From assembly GCA_031363085.1 (NCBI GenBank), contig JANLTU010000127.1, forward strand, positions 1-19,348: a stretch of 19,348 nt of DNA. Direction: 5' to 3'. The stretch comes from UBA6921 sp031363085 (GTDB taxonomy: Bacteria; Pseudomonadota; Gammaproteobacteria; SG8-11). The notes beneath the pieces are model-generated. The model had not been told where the DNA came from, ran no database searches, and worked only from the letters and a program-made list of their open reading frames with translations. A program made the translations under genes and the position numbers. This document shows, in pieces, positions 1 through 6,001 of this stretch (its first letter is position 1; each line of letters opens with the position of its first letter).

Positions 1-152
1 ATGAAGCGCAGCCGCTGCACCGCGTCGTCGCCGTACACGCGGTAACCACTGCCGTTCTTGCGCGCGGGCGTGATCAAGCCTTCGCGCTCGTAGTAGCGCA
101 GCGTATCGACGCTAACGCACGTCAGCGCGCCGAGTTTTCCAATGGTGAGCAT
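1..152 (-). CDS. MerR-family transcriptional regulator, N-terminal part (cut by window edge)
   Basis: Only the first 50 codons are present; the gene runs off the left edge. The translation starts MLTIGKLGALTCVSVDTLRY and continues YYEREGL, then GYRVY and QRLRF. This is the winged-helix DNA-binding domain of MerR-family regulators, with the hallmark DTLRYYEREGL recognition region. The ATG at 150-152 is preceded by GAGG six bases upstream on the minus strand, supporting this start. The effector domain and its metal-binding cysteines are outside the window, so the ligand cannot be read here. The thioredoxin-like gene upstream on the same strand has a promoter very like that of zntA, so a Zn/Cd/Pb-type sensor (ZntR/CadR/PbrR group) is a reasonable inference. 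Family assignment is firm; specificity is not. Confidence 0.9.
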   Translation of the reverse strand, partial: MLTIGKLGALTCVSVDTLRYYEREGLITPARKNGSGYRVYGDDAVQRLRF

Positions 153-167
153 GGGTTACCTCGCTTA

Positions 168-186
168 CTTAACTAAAATACTTAAG
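168..186. promoter_or_regulatory. Inverted repeat upstream of the MerR-family gene
   Basis: CTTAA (168-172) and TTAAG (182-186) form a perfect inverted repeat separated by nine AT-rich bases. It lies 16 to 34 bases upstream of the merR-type start codon. It could be an autoregulatory operator or part of a promoter. Its sequence differs from the ZntR-like site at 637-668, so I do not claim that the same protein binds both. Confidence 0.3.
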
Positions 187-212
187 ACAGATTGTCGCTG
201 GAAGAGTTGTTT

Positions 213-301
213 GGATGGGAGTGTTAGTGCCGGAGCGCGGCCATCCTGGCCGCCTGCTTCATTATGGCGGGCTGGAAGCCCGCGTTCCGCCATTCCCATC
301 C
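213..301. repeat. Nested hairpin repeat element between the thioredoxin-like and MerR genes
   Basis: The outer arms GGATGGGA (213-220) and TCCCATCC (294-301) are perfect inverted complements. Inside them are two perfect hairpins: a 7-bp stem GCGGCCA/TGGCCGC with a 3-base loop (237-253), and a 6-bp stem GCGGGC/GCCCGC with loop TGGAA (267-283). The GCGGGCTGGAAGCCCGC core resembles intergenic palindromic repeats seen in several proteobacterial genomes. No protein-coding signal fits the stretch. It sits in the 165-base gap between the two co-directional genes and could end or stabilise the upstream transcript. Confidence 0.6.
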
Positions 302-317
302 CAACCCCGGACGCCTG

Positions 318-584
318 CTAGATCGCGCCCCCCAAACCGGCGGCGCGCAGTTTCTGCACGTCGATGCCGCGACCCGCGCAACAGTCGGCAAGCTTGCCAT
401 TGATTGCCACCGCCGGCACGGAGCGCACGCCCAGTGCCTTGGCGCGCTTCACCGTCTCCAGATTTTGCATATCCAGCACACTCACGTCGCACGATGGGCA
501 AGCCAGCGTGCGCACCAATTGCACGGCGTCGTCGCACACTGCACATCCGGCGCTAAAAATTTCCACTTTACGTTTGGTTGTCAT
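318..584 (-). CDS. Cysteine-rich thioredoxin/glutaredoxin-fold protein
   Basis: An 88-residue protein that starts MTTKRKVEIFSAGCAVCDDA. It has the thioredoxin-fold pattern: a beta strand leading to a CxxC active site (C14-A-V-C17) and a cis-proline motif SVPAV near residue 57. It also has a second CxxC (C29-P-S-C32) and a CC pair at 68-69, giving six cysteines in three pairs, more than a plain glutaredoxin. SD-like GGAG lies about eight bases before the ATG. The gene is transcribed toward the MerR-type regulator, and a ZntR-like operator sits about 55 to 85 bases upstream. The likely role is thiol-disulfide or metal-thiol chemistry in a metal response. This is inferred from cysteine content and context; no substrate can be named. 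Confidence 0.85.
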   Translation of the reverse strand: MTTKRKVEIFSAGCAVCDDAVQLVRTLACPSCDVSVLDMQNLETVKRAKALGVRSVPAVAINGKLADCCAGRGIDVQKLRAAGLGGAI

Positions 585-636
585 GGTCGCTCTCCGTTAA
601 TTAATTAGCACCCACCGCAATCGGTAGCGCAAGAGC

Positions 637-668
637 ATGCTAAACCCTGGAGCGTGCTCAAGAGTCAA
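637..668 (-). promoter_or_regulatory. ZntR/MerR-type promoter-operator with 20-bp spacer
   Basis: Read on the minus strand, the -35 element TTGACT (668 to 663) is followed by a 20-base spacer and the -10 element TAGCAT (642 to 637). The spacer contains a dyad, ACTCTTGAG and CTCCAGGGT, matching at 7 of 9 paired positions. Over-long 19-20 bp spacers with a central dyad are the signature of MerR-family activated promoters. From memory, the spacer matches E. coli PzntA at about 14 of 20 positions. It faces the thioredoxin-like gene, and a MerR-family gene lies downstream. Confidence 0.7.
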
Positions 669-730
669 GCGTTCTCATGCGGAGGGCCAAAAAAGGAGAT
701 GAAACGCGTTGCTTTGGTTACGTGAGCGCG

Positions 731-747
731 TATGCATTCTATGCATA
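731..747. repeat. Short perfect inverted repeat TATGCAT/ATGCATA
   Basis: Two perfect 7-base arms separated by TCT lie in the 217-base gap between the thioredoxin-like gene and the VOC gene, 55 bases past the VOC stop. It may be an operator or a chance palindrome. No T-tract follows, so it is not a clear terminator. Confidence 0.3.
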
Positions 748-801
748 TACGCCAAGTAGTTAGGAGTAGGCGGTTTTTGGCGGCTGTTAGACGTGAGTGG
801 T

Positions 802-1176
802 TCACAACTGCGCCGTTGGCGAAGGGCCGCGCAGCCCGATGCAATTGCCCCATGGATCCCGGACCTGGCACATGCTCAAGCCACATTCGATGCGCATCGG
901 CCCACGGTACAGCGTGGCGCCGATGCGACACAAATGCTGGAGTGCCGCTTCAAAATCGGGGACATGCCAGTAAACCACCGAACCGCATGCGCCCGAAGCA
1001 ACCTTCTCATCGCACGGCACCAGTTCCAACTGCACCGCGCCGATGGAAAGAAACTCAAAACCCGAGGCTTCACTGCGCACGAGCACCGCCGCCGGGAACG
1101 CCTGTCGATACCAAGCGAGCGCGGCGGCGACATCGGGAACATGCACCATGACTGCGGCGATGGATGTGGAGGGCAT
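802..1176 (-). CDS. VOC-family (glyoxalase/bleomycin-resistance fold) protein
   Basis: A 124-residue protein starting MPSTSIAAVMVHVPDVAAAL. It has the paired beta-alpha-beta-beta-beta modules of the vicinal oxygen chelate superfamily: VMVHVPDVAAALAWYRQAF in the first half and VVYWHVPDFEAALQHL in the second, then DPWGN near the C-terminus. The two histidines at the start of each half and the glutamate in QLELVPC occupy places where metal ligands usually sit. Members include glyoxalase I, dioxygenases and drug-binding proteins, and nothing here decides between them. An in-frame ATG at 1189-1191 would add five residues. I prefer the ATG at 1174-1176 because related proteins start near MP and a weak AGAG precedes it. 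It stands alone between decayed sequence and the metal-response genes. Confidence 0.85.
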   Translation of the reverse strand: MPSTSIAAVMVHVPDVAAALAWYRQAFPAAVLVRSEASGFEFLSIGAVQLELVPCDEKVASGACGSVVYWHVPDFEAALQHLCRIGATLYRGPMRIECGLSMCQVRDPWGNCIGLRGPSPTAQL

Positions 1177-1210
1177 CTCAGGCTCTAACATTCGGGAAAC
1201 TCACGGAACC

Positions 1211-1223
1211 GGGTCAGGCTTGT
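1211..1223 (+). repeat. GGGTCAGGCTTGT dispersed repeat, partial copy
   Basis: This is the 13-base left arm of the 74-bp palindrome found at 5805-5878; no complementary right arm follows here. It sits just upstream of the VOC gene start and of the decayed toxin gene. A third occurrence lies at 7748-7760. Confidence 0.6.
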
Positions 1224-1246
1224 ATTGTTGCGTTATAACGCTCCAG

Positions 1247-1270
1247 CCGTCGAAAGGTTCGTTTCGACGG
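1247..1270. repeat. Perfect 9-bp hairpin at the truncated end of the toxin remnant
   Basis: CCGTCGAAA (1247-1255) and TTTCGACGG (1262-1270) pair perfectly around loop GGTTCG. The toxin-like reading frame becomes recognisable only from base 1271 on, so the hairpin abuts the point where the gene is broken. It may be the end of a small inserted element together with the repeat arm at 1211. Confidence 0.5.
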
Positions 1271-1446
1271 TTGCCCGATCAAGCAACGCGGGAAAAGATC
1301 CCAGCTAGTCCGTTCTCGTCGTGGGATTCGATGGTTATGTTTACTTGGTGCCTTACGCTGAAGAGCCTGATTATTATTTCTTGAAGACGGTGATTCCAAG
1401 CAGAAAGGCGACCAGAGACTACTTGCTAAGGGGGGCTGCCCGATGA
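1271..1446 (+). pseudogene. Toxin-antitoxin toxin remnant (BrnT-like), C-terminal part, frameshifted
   Basis: The frame from 1309 to 1446 encodes 45 residues including FDGYVYLVPYAEEPDYYFLK and TVIPSRKATRDYL, then TGA. The pattern VYLVPYxEE-YFLKTxIPSRKATxxYL is typical of the C-terminal half of a small toxin family usually encoded just ahead of a CopG-type antitoxin. Upstream, bases 1271 to 1303 give LPDQATREKIP in another frame. This fits the stretch that normally precedes that motif, implying a frameshift near 1303 and a TAG at 1306-1308. No start codon or N-terminal half is present. The TGA overlaps the next ATG as ATGA, the usual coupling in such modules. The family comparison is from memory. 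Confidence 0.6.
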
Positions 1447-1544
1447 AAAAACTTGATGCGTTGGAGAAAGCTGGTTCAAGCGGGGCACGCCAAAAGCGGC
1501 GCGCCGTTTCTAGGTTTAACTCACCGAAGCTGACGTACATATGA
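1443..1544 (+). pseudogene. Antitoxin remnant (CopG-type N-terminus), truncated
   Basis: A 33-codon frame starts MKKLDALEKAG with its ATG overlapping the toxin stop as ATGA. Antitoxins paired with this toxin type often start MKKLDAxEK and run to about 80-90 residues, including a ribbon-helix-helix DNA-binding region. Here the resemblance ends after about 12 residues and the frame stops at 1542-1544, so the DNA-binding part is gone. With the broken toxin just upstream, the locus reads as a dead toxin-antitoxin module. The fragment is too short for certainty. Confidence 0.5.
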
Positions 1545-1567
1545 AGTAGCGATGTGAAAAAATAATG

Positions 1568-3418
1568 TCACGGTGCGCCCAAATCCACCGCTTGCAATGC
1601 GTCGCCCATTTCCGATGGCAGCGAGCCGCGCGATAAAGTATCACCGACACCCAAGCGGCCGGATGTATTGGAACCCCAACACTTGATCGCATTGTTATCC
1701 AGCTTGGCACAGTTATGTGCATAGCCGCTGACCAACTCTACCGCTTGCAGTGGAGCGCCCAAATTATCCCTGCCAAAGTTAACGGCCGGTAGCAAGTCGC
1801 CCATTTCAGCGGGGTTATCGCCTCGGTCATCGGCAGCGCCGATGCCCAATTGCCCCGCACTGTTGCTACCCCAACACTTGGTGCTGCCGTCATCGAGGCG
1901 GGCGCAGGTATGCTCGGCACCGGCGGAAATTTCAAGTGCGATGCGATTCGTGCCTAGGTCAACCATCGGTAGGTCGTTCCCCATTTGCTGCAGCGCATTA
2001 CCCAGCGACACGGTAGACCCTTGGCCAAGCTGACCCCGATTTCCTCGCCCCCAGCACTTCACATTCCCACTGTCGAGAACCGCGCACGTATGTGCTTCAC
2101 CCAAACTCAATTGCTGTGCAAAGCGAAACGAGCCTAAATCAACGACAGGTAGATTGTTGCCCATTTGGGAGGGTGTGCTACCCAGTGATTCCGTGTTACC
2201 CAGCCCTAATTGGCCGTGGGGATTCTGGCCCCAGCACTTAGTCACGGGGGTATCGTACGGACGTGAGGTATCGATGAGGCGCGCGCAGGTATGTAACCAA
2301 CCTGCGTACAACGTAAGCGCTTTTCGGTTGGTGCCCAAATCTAAGTAGGGTAGCGCATCGCCCATCTCACTGGGATTCGGCGGGGTATCGTCACCGCGTG
2401 ACTCACTTCCCCCCAGGCCCAGGGCTAAACCATTGCCCCAACATTTGACGCCGCCGTTGTCCAGGCGCGCGCAGGTGTAGCCAAACCCGGCCACCAATTC
2501 CAAGGCGTAGCGGCCTGTACCCAAATTCACCGGCGGGATTGCGGCGTTGCCTTCGCCCATATCTTCCGGCACGATTCCTCTACGCACCTGGCTATCAATA
2601 CCCAGTTGCCCACGCACATTCTCGCCCCAACATTTCACTTGCAGATTGTCGAGCCGCGCGCAGGTGTGATCGGTGCCGGCAACCACCTGCACAACGCTGC
2701 GCCCGATGCCAAGGTTAACCGGCAGCAATTTTGTTCCCATTTCATTTAAGGTATCGCCACGGTTCTGCGTATCGCCTTGTCCGAGCTGGCCGAATTCGTT
2801 GTAACCCCAACATTTGAGCATGCCATTGCGCAGCCGCGCACAGGTGTGGTTACCGTAACTATGCAATGCCAGTTGTTTGCCGGTATTAAAGTGCCATATA
2901 AAATCTTGACCCATAAAATTGCCTGCCACATCCTGAATTTCAGTCGTCAGCTTGGCTGTATAGCGTGTACCAAACTCCAGGGGGGTGCTAGGTGTGAAGA
3001 TGACCGTCTTACCGTCTTTATTAACTAGCAGCGTGCCGCTTACCGGTCCTTGTGGGCCGCCAACTACGAAGCTCGAACTGGTCGCCGAATCAATTTTCAA
3101 GGCTTTGTAAAAGATCGCAATAATTGCATTTAAGTTGGCGCCCATCGCGGTATCAGGTGGGTTGACGGAAGACACGGTTGGCCGCGTGGTATCTGGTCCG
3201 GGGGGCGGAGTTGGTGCTGGCGTGGGCGTTGGTTTAGACACAGGAGTGGGTGTGGGCGTTGACGGGGATGTTTTCACAGGCGTCGGGGTTGGCAAGGCTT
3301 TACCACCGGCTGGATCCTTGGGTTCGGTAGCAACACCCGCGCCACAGGCGGACAATGCAAACGCAACAATCAGCAAACTTCCCCAGCGTAAAAAAACTAA
3401 CCGTGTCCTCGTGCCCAT
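1568..3418 (-). CDS. Lipoprotein with Ig-like (Big_5) domain and seven RCC1-type repeats
   Basis: A 616-residue protein. The ATG at 3416-3418 is chosen because GGGAGG precedes it at good spacing and a lipoprotein signal follows: a charged N-terminus, hydrophobic residues 13-22 and lipobox ALSAC with Cys25. An upstream in-frame ATG at 3535 would bury that signal. Residues 41-78 are a Pro/Thr-rich linker. About 78-180 resemble a bacterial Ig-like SbsA/Big_5 domain (TVSSVNPPDTAMGANLNAII, then VIFTPSTPLEFGTRYTAKL). From about 186 to the end are seven repeats of 50-65 residues with pattern HTCARLxxGxxKCWGxNxxGQLG, then EMGDxLPxVDLG, predicting a seven-bladed beta-propeller. Each repeat has exactly two cysteines. 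The protein is probably membrane-anchored and displayed outside the cytoplasm; ligand unknown. It diverges from the tyrosinase gene. Confidence 0.88.
   Translation of the reverse strand: MGTRTRLVFLRWGSLLIVAFALSACGAGVATEPKDPAGGKALPTPTPVKTSPSTPTPTPVSKPTPTPAPTPPPGPDTTRPTVSSVNPPDTAMGANLNAIIAIFYKALKIDSATSSSFVVGGPQGPVSGTLLVNKDGKTVIFTPSTPLEFGTRYTAKLTTEIQDVAGNFMGQDFIWHFNTGKQLALHSYGNHTCARLRNGMLKCWGYNEFGQLGQGDTQNRGDTLNEMGTKLLPVNLGIGRSVVQVVAGTDHTCARLDNLQVKCWGENVRGQLGIDSQVRRGIVPEDMGEGNAAIPPVNLGTGRYALELVAGFGYTCARLDNGGVKCWGNGLALGLGGSESRGDDTPPNPSEMGDALPYLDLGTNRKALTLYAGWLHTCARLIDTSRPYDTPVTKCWGQNPHGQLGLGNTESLGSTPSQMGNNLPVVDLGSFRFAQQLSLGEAHTCAVLDSGNVKCWGRGNRGQLGQGSTVSLGNALQQMGNDLPMVDLGTNRIALEISAGAEHTCARLDDGSTKCWGSNSAGQLGIGAADDRGDNPAEMGDLLPAVNFGRDNLGAPLQAVELVSGYAHNCAKLDNNAIKCWGSNTSGRLGVGDTLSRGSLPSEMGDALQAVDLGAP
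1571..2863 (-). repeat. Seven tandem RCC1-type coding repeats
   Basis: The C-terminal 431 codons of the lipoprotein are seven imperfect repeats. On the minus strand each starts near a CAC-ACC/TGT-GCG (His-Thr-Cys-Ala) block and carries a TGT/TGC-TGG-GG (Cys-Trp-Gly) block about 30 to 45 bases later. DNA identity between units is low, so this is an old expansion. Confidence 0.8.
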
Positions 3419-3908
3419 AACTACCTCCCACGCATTGTGTCGAACATCCGGTAGCGTAGACAACACCTGTATGCACTTCTGGTTGTCCTGACAAAACAAA
3501 CCGATAACACCTACGCACGTCACCGATGTAAGCATGTTTCAGTCAAGTAACGCAGCTACATAAAATTCTATTCACTCATTAGCCATTAACGGGTTATGTG
3601 GTAACCCGGCATCGACCCCATGGCCGAGTACCACAAAGTAGGAAGAGTAGTAGTAAACAACGCACAGCCTTATGACGACATTAGCGCACGCCTACCCCTA
3701 AGCACTGAGTCTTTGAAAATGCGCTTCCTGACGGTGAGTGCCCTTCTCATACAATATATTTATACCGGTAAAAATTACAATCCCGCTGTGAGAAATTCCC
3801 TTTAGTTAGCGTGCGTCATGCGCGTAATTTCGGCTGTCTGCAGGTTGCGTTGTGTTCACGCGACATGCACGGGTACCTCAATACTGACGGTTAAACTCGG
3901 AGGCTAAC
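3419..3908. other. 490-base divergent intergenic region, no gene recognised
   Basis: This separates the start codons of the lipoprotein (minus) and the tyrosinase (plus), so both promoters should lie here. The reading frames inside show no recognisable protein. An AT-rich stretch at about 3741-3800 is a likely promoter area for the tyrosinase, and a SD-like CGGAGG lies just before its ATG. I could not pick a convincing -35/-10 pair for either gene. Confidence 0.5.
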
Positions 3909-5750
3909 ATGGCACTTGGAGATGGCATTCGTCGTAACATCGCAATGGTTGATCCAACCGAAAGGGTATTGCTGCGTGATGCCTTGGTGGCATTAAACCA
4001 TCGATTTTTTCCGGGAGTGCGCACCGACAGCCCGCCCGGTGGGGTGAGTTGGTGGTTCAAGCAAGATGAGATTCATCAAGCGACTCACGTGCACGGCGGG
4101 CCAGAATTCTTGCCTTGGCATCGCGAAATCGTGAATCGCATGGAGGCCCTGCTACGGCAAATCAATCCCCGCCTGTCGCTGCATTATTGGGATTGGACAC
4201 AAGACCCGCGCAGCGTCCCCAATGCGAATCTGGGGGGCAGCACCACCGGGGTGTTGAATTTATTCACACCCGCGTTCATGGGCTATGGCGGCGCGAGCAC
4301 CAATGTCATCGGCGAACCGTGGGCGAGTGCGGGCTATTACGTGCCGGGCGCCACACCGCATCGCGATGCCTCTGGTAATCCGGCTGATCCGCCGCGCGCG
4401 GTGAATCGGTCGATCTCCGGCTCGCCGCTCAACGTGGCGAGCGACAACGCCGTCGTAAATGCGGGCGATTTTGCGATGATGCGAGTGCTGCTAGAGAACT
4501 CCCACAACAGCATGCACGGCTTCGTGAATATGGGCGGCGCGCACATCTCGTTTCGCGATCCGTTTGTGTTTTTATTGCATTCAAATGTGGATCGCTTATT
4601 CGCGCGTTGGCAAACCCATCCGGCGCACTCTGAGCGCTTAGATGCGCGCACCGTCTATGGGTCAGAAAGCGGCAATGCGGGTTTGAATGGCAACATTCAA
4701 CCGTGGTCAGGCGGCACCAACACCCGGCCATGGGCGGCCCCGGAAAATCAGCAAACGCCGAAAAATTACAAGCACCCTTCAATCGTCGCGCCGCCGCTCT
4801 ATGATGATTTCGCCGGCGCCTGGGAATCGTTGGGCGGCATTATTGTTTCGCCTCCTAATGCCGTGTCATGGGGGCCGAATCGCCTCGACGTGTTTGCCGC
4901 TGGCACCGATCATGCGTTGTGGCATCGCGGGTGGGGTGGTGCGCACTGGGGTGGTTGGGAGTCCTTAGGTGGCATCATCACCTCGTCGCCGCATGCGGTA
5001 GCGTGGGGACCGAACCGGCTCGACGTGTTCGCCGCCGGCACCGATCACGCGTTGTGGCACCGTGGGTGGGACGGTGCGCATTGGGGTGGTTGGGAATCCT
5101 TGGGCGGCGTCATCGTCTCGCCGCCTAATGCCGTGTCATGGGGGCCGAATCGTCTCGACGTATTTGCCACCGGTACTGATCACGCATTGTGGCACCGTGG
5201 GTGGGATGGCGCGCATTGGGGCGACTGGGAATCATTAGGCGGCGTCATCACCACGCCCCCGCGCGCCGTGGCGTGGGGGCCGAACCGGCTCGACATCTTC
5301 GCCGTCGGCACCGACAACGCTGTTTGGCACCGCTGGTGGAACGGCGCGTCGTGGGGCGGCTGGGAATCGCTGGGCGGCTCGGTATTTTCGCTGGTCAGTG
5401 CCGTGTCGTGGGGGCCGAATCGGCTGGACTTATTCGCCATCGGCACCGACAACGCCGTCTGGCATCGCGGGTGGAACGGTGCGTCGTGGGGCGGCTGGGA
5501 ATCGTTGGGCGGCTCGGTATTTTCCGACGTCAGCGCTGTGGCGTGGGGCCCGGAGCGACTTGACTTGTTCGCCATCGGCACCGACAACGCCGTTTGGCAT
5601 CGCTGGTGGGACGGCGCCGGTTGGGGCGGCTGGGCCTCGCTGGGCGGCTCGGTATTCTCGCCGGTCAGTGCGAAGAGCTGGGCGGCAGGCCGCCTTGATC
5701 TCTTCGCCACCGGGCAAGACAGCGCGCTATGGCATAAGTGGTTTAGATGA
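3909..5750 (+). CDS. Tyrosinase with C-terminal seven-repeat PLL-type lectin propeller
   Basis: A 613-residue two-part protein. Residues 1-300 are a tyrosinase/hemocyanin-type copper domain. CuA is seen in IHQATHVHGGPEFLPWHRE (H56 or H60, H62, H71) and CuB in HNSMHG (H199, H203) with LLHSNVDRLFARW (H224). Such enzymes oxidise phenols to o-quinones with a dinuclear copper centre. The usual HH before xNVDR is LH here, but the histidine that aligns with the ligand is kept. Residues 305-613 are seven repeats of 45 residues, pattern WESLGG, then WGPNRLDxFAxGTDxAxWHR and WGG. This matches the propeller lectins typified by Photorhabdus PLL, some of which bind fucose-type sugars. No signal peptide or caddie-type partner gene is visible. 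A SD-like CGGAGG precedes the ATG. The sugar-targeting role is inference. Confidence 0.92.
   Translation: MALGDGIRRNIAMVDPTERVLLRDALVALNHRFFPGVRTDSPPGGVSWWFKQDEIHQATHVHGGPEFLPWHREIVNRMEALLRQINPRLSLHYWDWTQDPRSVPNANLGGSTTGVLNLFTPAFMGYGGASTNVIGEPWASAGYYVPGATPHRDASGNPADPPRAVNRSISGSPLNVASDNAVVNAGDFAMMRVLLENSHNSMHGFVNMGGAHISFRDPFVFLLHSNVDRLFARWQTHPAHSERLDARTVYGSESGNAGLNGNIQPWSGGTNTRPWAAPENQQTPKNYKHPSIVAPPLYDDFAGAWESLGGIIVSPPNAVSWGPNRLDVFAAGTDHALWHRGWGGAHWGGWESLGGIITSSPHAVAWGPNRLDVFAAGTDHALWHRGWDGAHWGGWESLGGVIVSPPNAVSWGPNRLDVFATGTDHALWHRGWDGAHWGDWESLGGVITTPPRAVAWGPNRLDIFAVGTDNAVWHRWWNGASWGGWESLGGSVFSLVSAVSWGPNRLDLFAIGTDNAVWHRGWNGASWGGWESLGGSVFSDVSAVAWGPERLDLFAIGTDNAVWHRWWDGAGWGGWASLGGSVFSPVSAKSWAAGRLDLFATGQDSALWHKWFR
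4821..5747 (+). repeat. Seven tandem 135-bp coding repeats (lectin propeller)
   Basis: Six full 135-bp units and a final 117-bp unit encode the blades of the lectin domain. Odd units read SWGP (the last is SWAA) and even units AWGP. Units 1, 3 and 5 use CCGAATCG and units 2 and 4 CCGAACCG for Pro-Asn-Arg. The alternation points to duplication of a two-blade, 270-bp unit. Confidence 0.9.
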
Positions 5751-5804
5751 AGTTTCGCCCATCGGGTGTGAAAAACGAGGTGAGTCAGAATCCGGGTCAA
5801 ATCC

Positions 5805-5878
5805 GGGTCAGGCTTGTGCTATTGCAAGTACGCTTCATTGTAAGAATACACTAAAATGCAATTTCACAAGCCTGACCC
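5805..5878. repeat. 74-bp palindromic element with GGGTCAGGCTTGTG terminal arms
   Basis: GGGTCAGGCTTGTG (5805-5818) and CACAAGCCTGACCC (5865-5878) are perfect inverted complements. Two bases further in, ATTGCA and TGCAAT extend the pairing, so 20 of 22 positions match in each arm. The interior is AT-rich with no reading frame. It lies between the tyrosinase and the membrane protein. Single arms recur at 1211 and 7748. From memory, similar GGGTCAGG palindromes accompany REP-associated tyrosine transposases (IS200/IS605-related), but no transposase is present here. Confidence 0.75.
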
Positions 5879-6001
5879 ACTCCACCGTTCCCGCAAGCCT
5901 CGTACCTGACCCGTTCTCGTTCAGTGCTGTAAAATCGAAGTGATGTAAACAATACGACAACATGTGTCGACATTACGTAGAGACAGCAACATACGCGACA
6001 A

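Noticed and set aside
1214..1540. A 108-codon open frame on the minus strand
   Set aside because: Its translation has no recognisable domain and lies antisense to the toxin-antitoxin remnant, which has better family-like content.
3419..3535. A 39-residue N-terminal extension of the RCC1-type lipoprotein
   Set aside because: It would place the lipoprotein signal and lipobox internally, and the ATG at 3418 has a strong SD (GGGAGG).
3620..3805. A 61-codon plus-strand frame in the divergent intergenic region
   Set aside because: No SD, no recognisable motif, and it overlaps the AT-rich area expected to hold promoters.
4821..5747. 135-bp tandem repeats considered as a CRISPR-like array
   Set aside because: The repeats are coding, contiguous without spacers, and continuous with the tyrosinase frame.
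5180..5800. A 206-codon open frame on the minus strand opposite the lectin repeats
   Set aside because: It is the periodic antisense shadow of the tandem repeats in the tyrosinase gene; high GC and the repeats keep it open.
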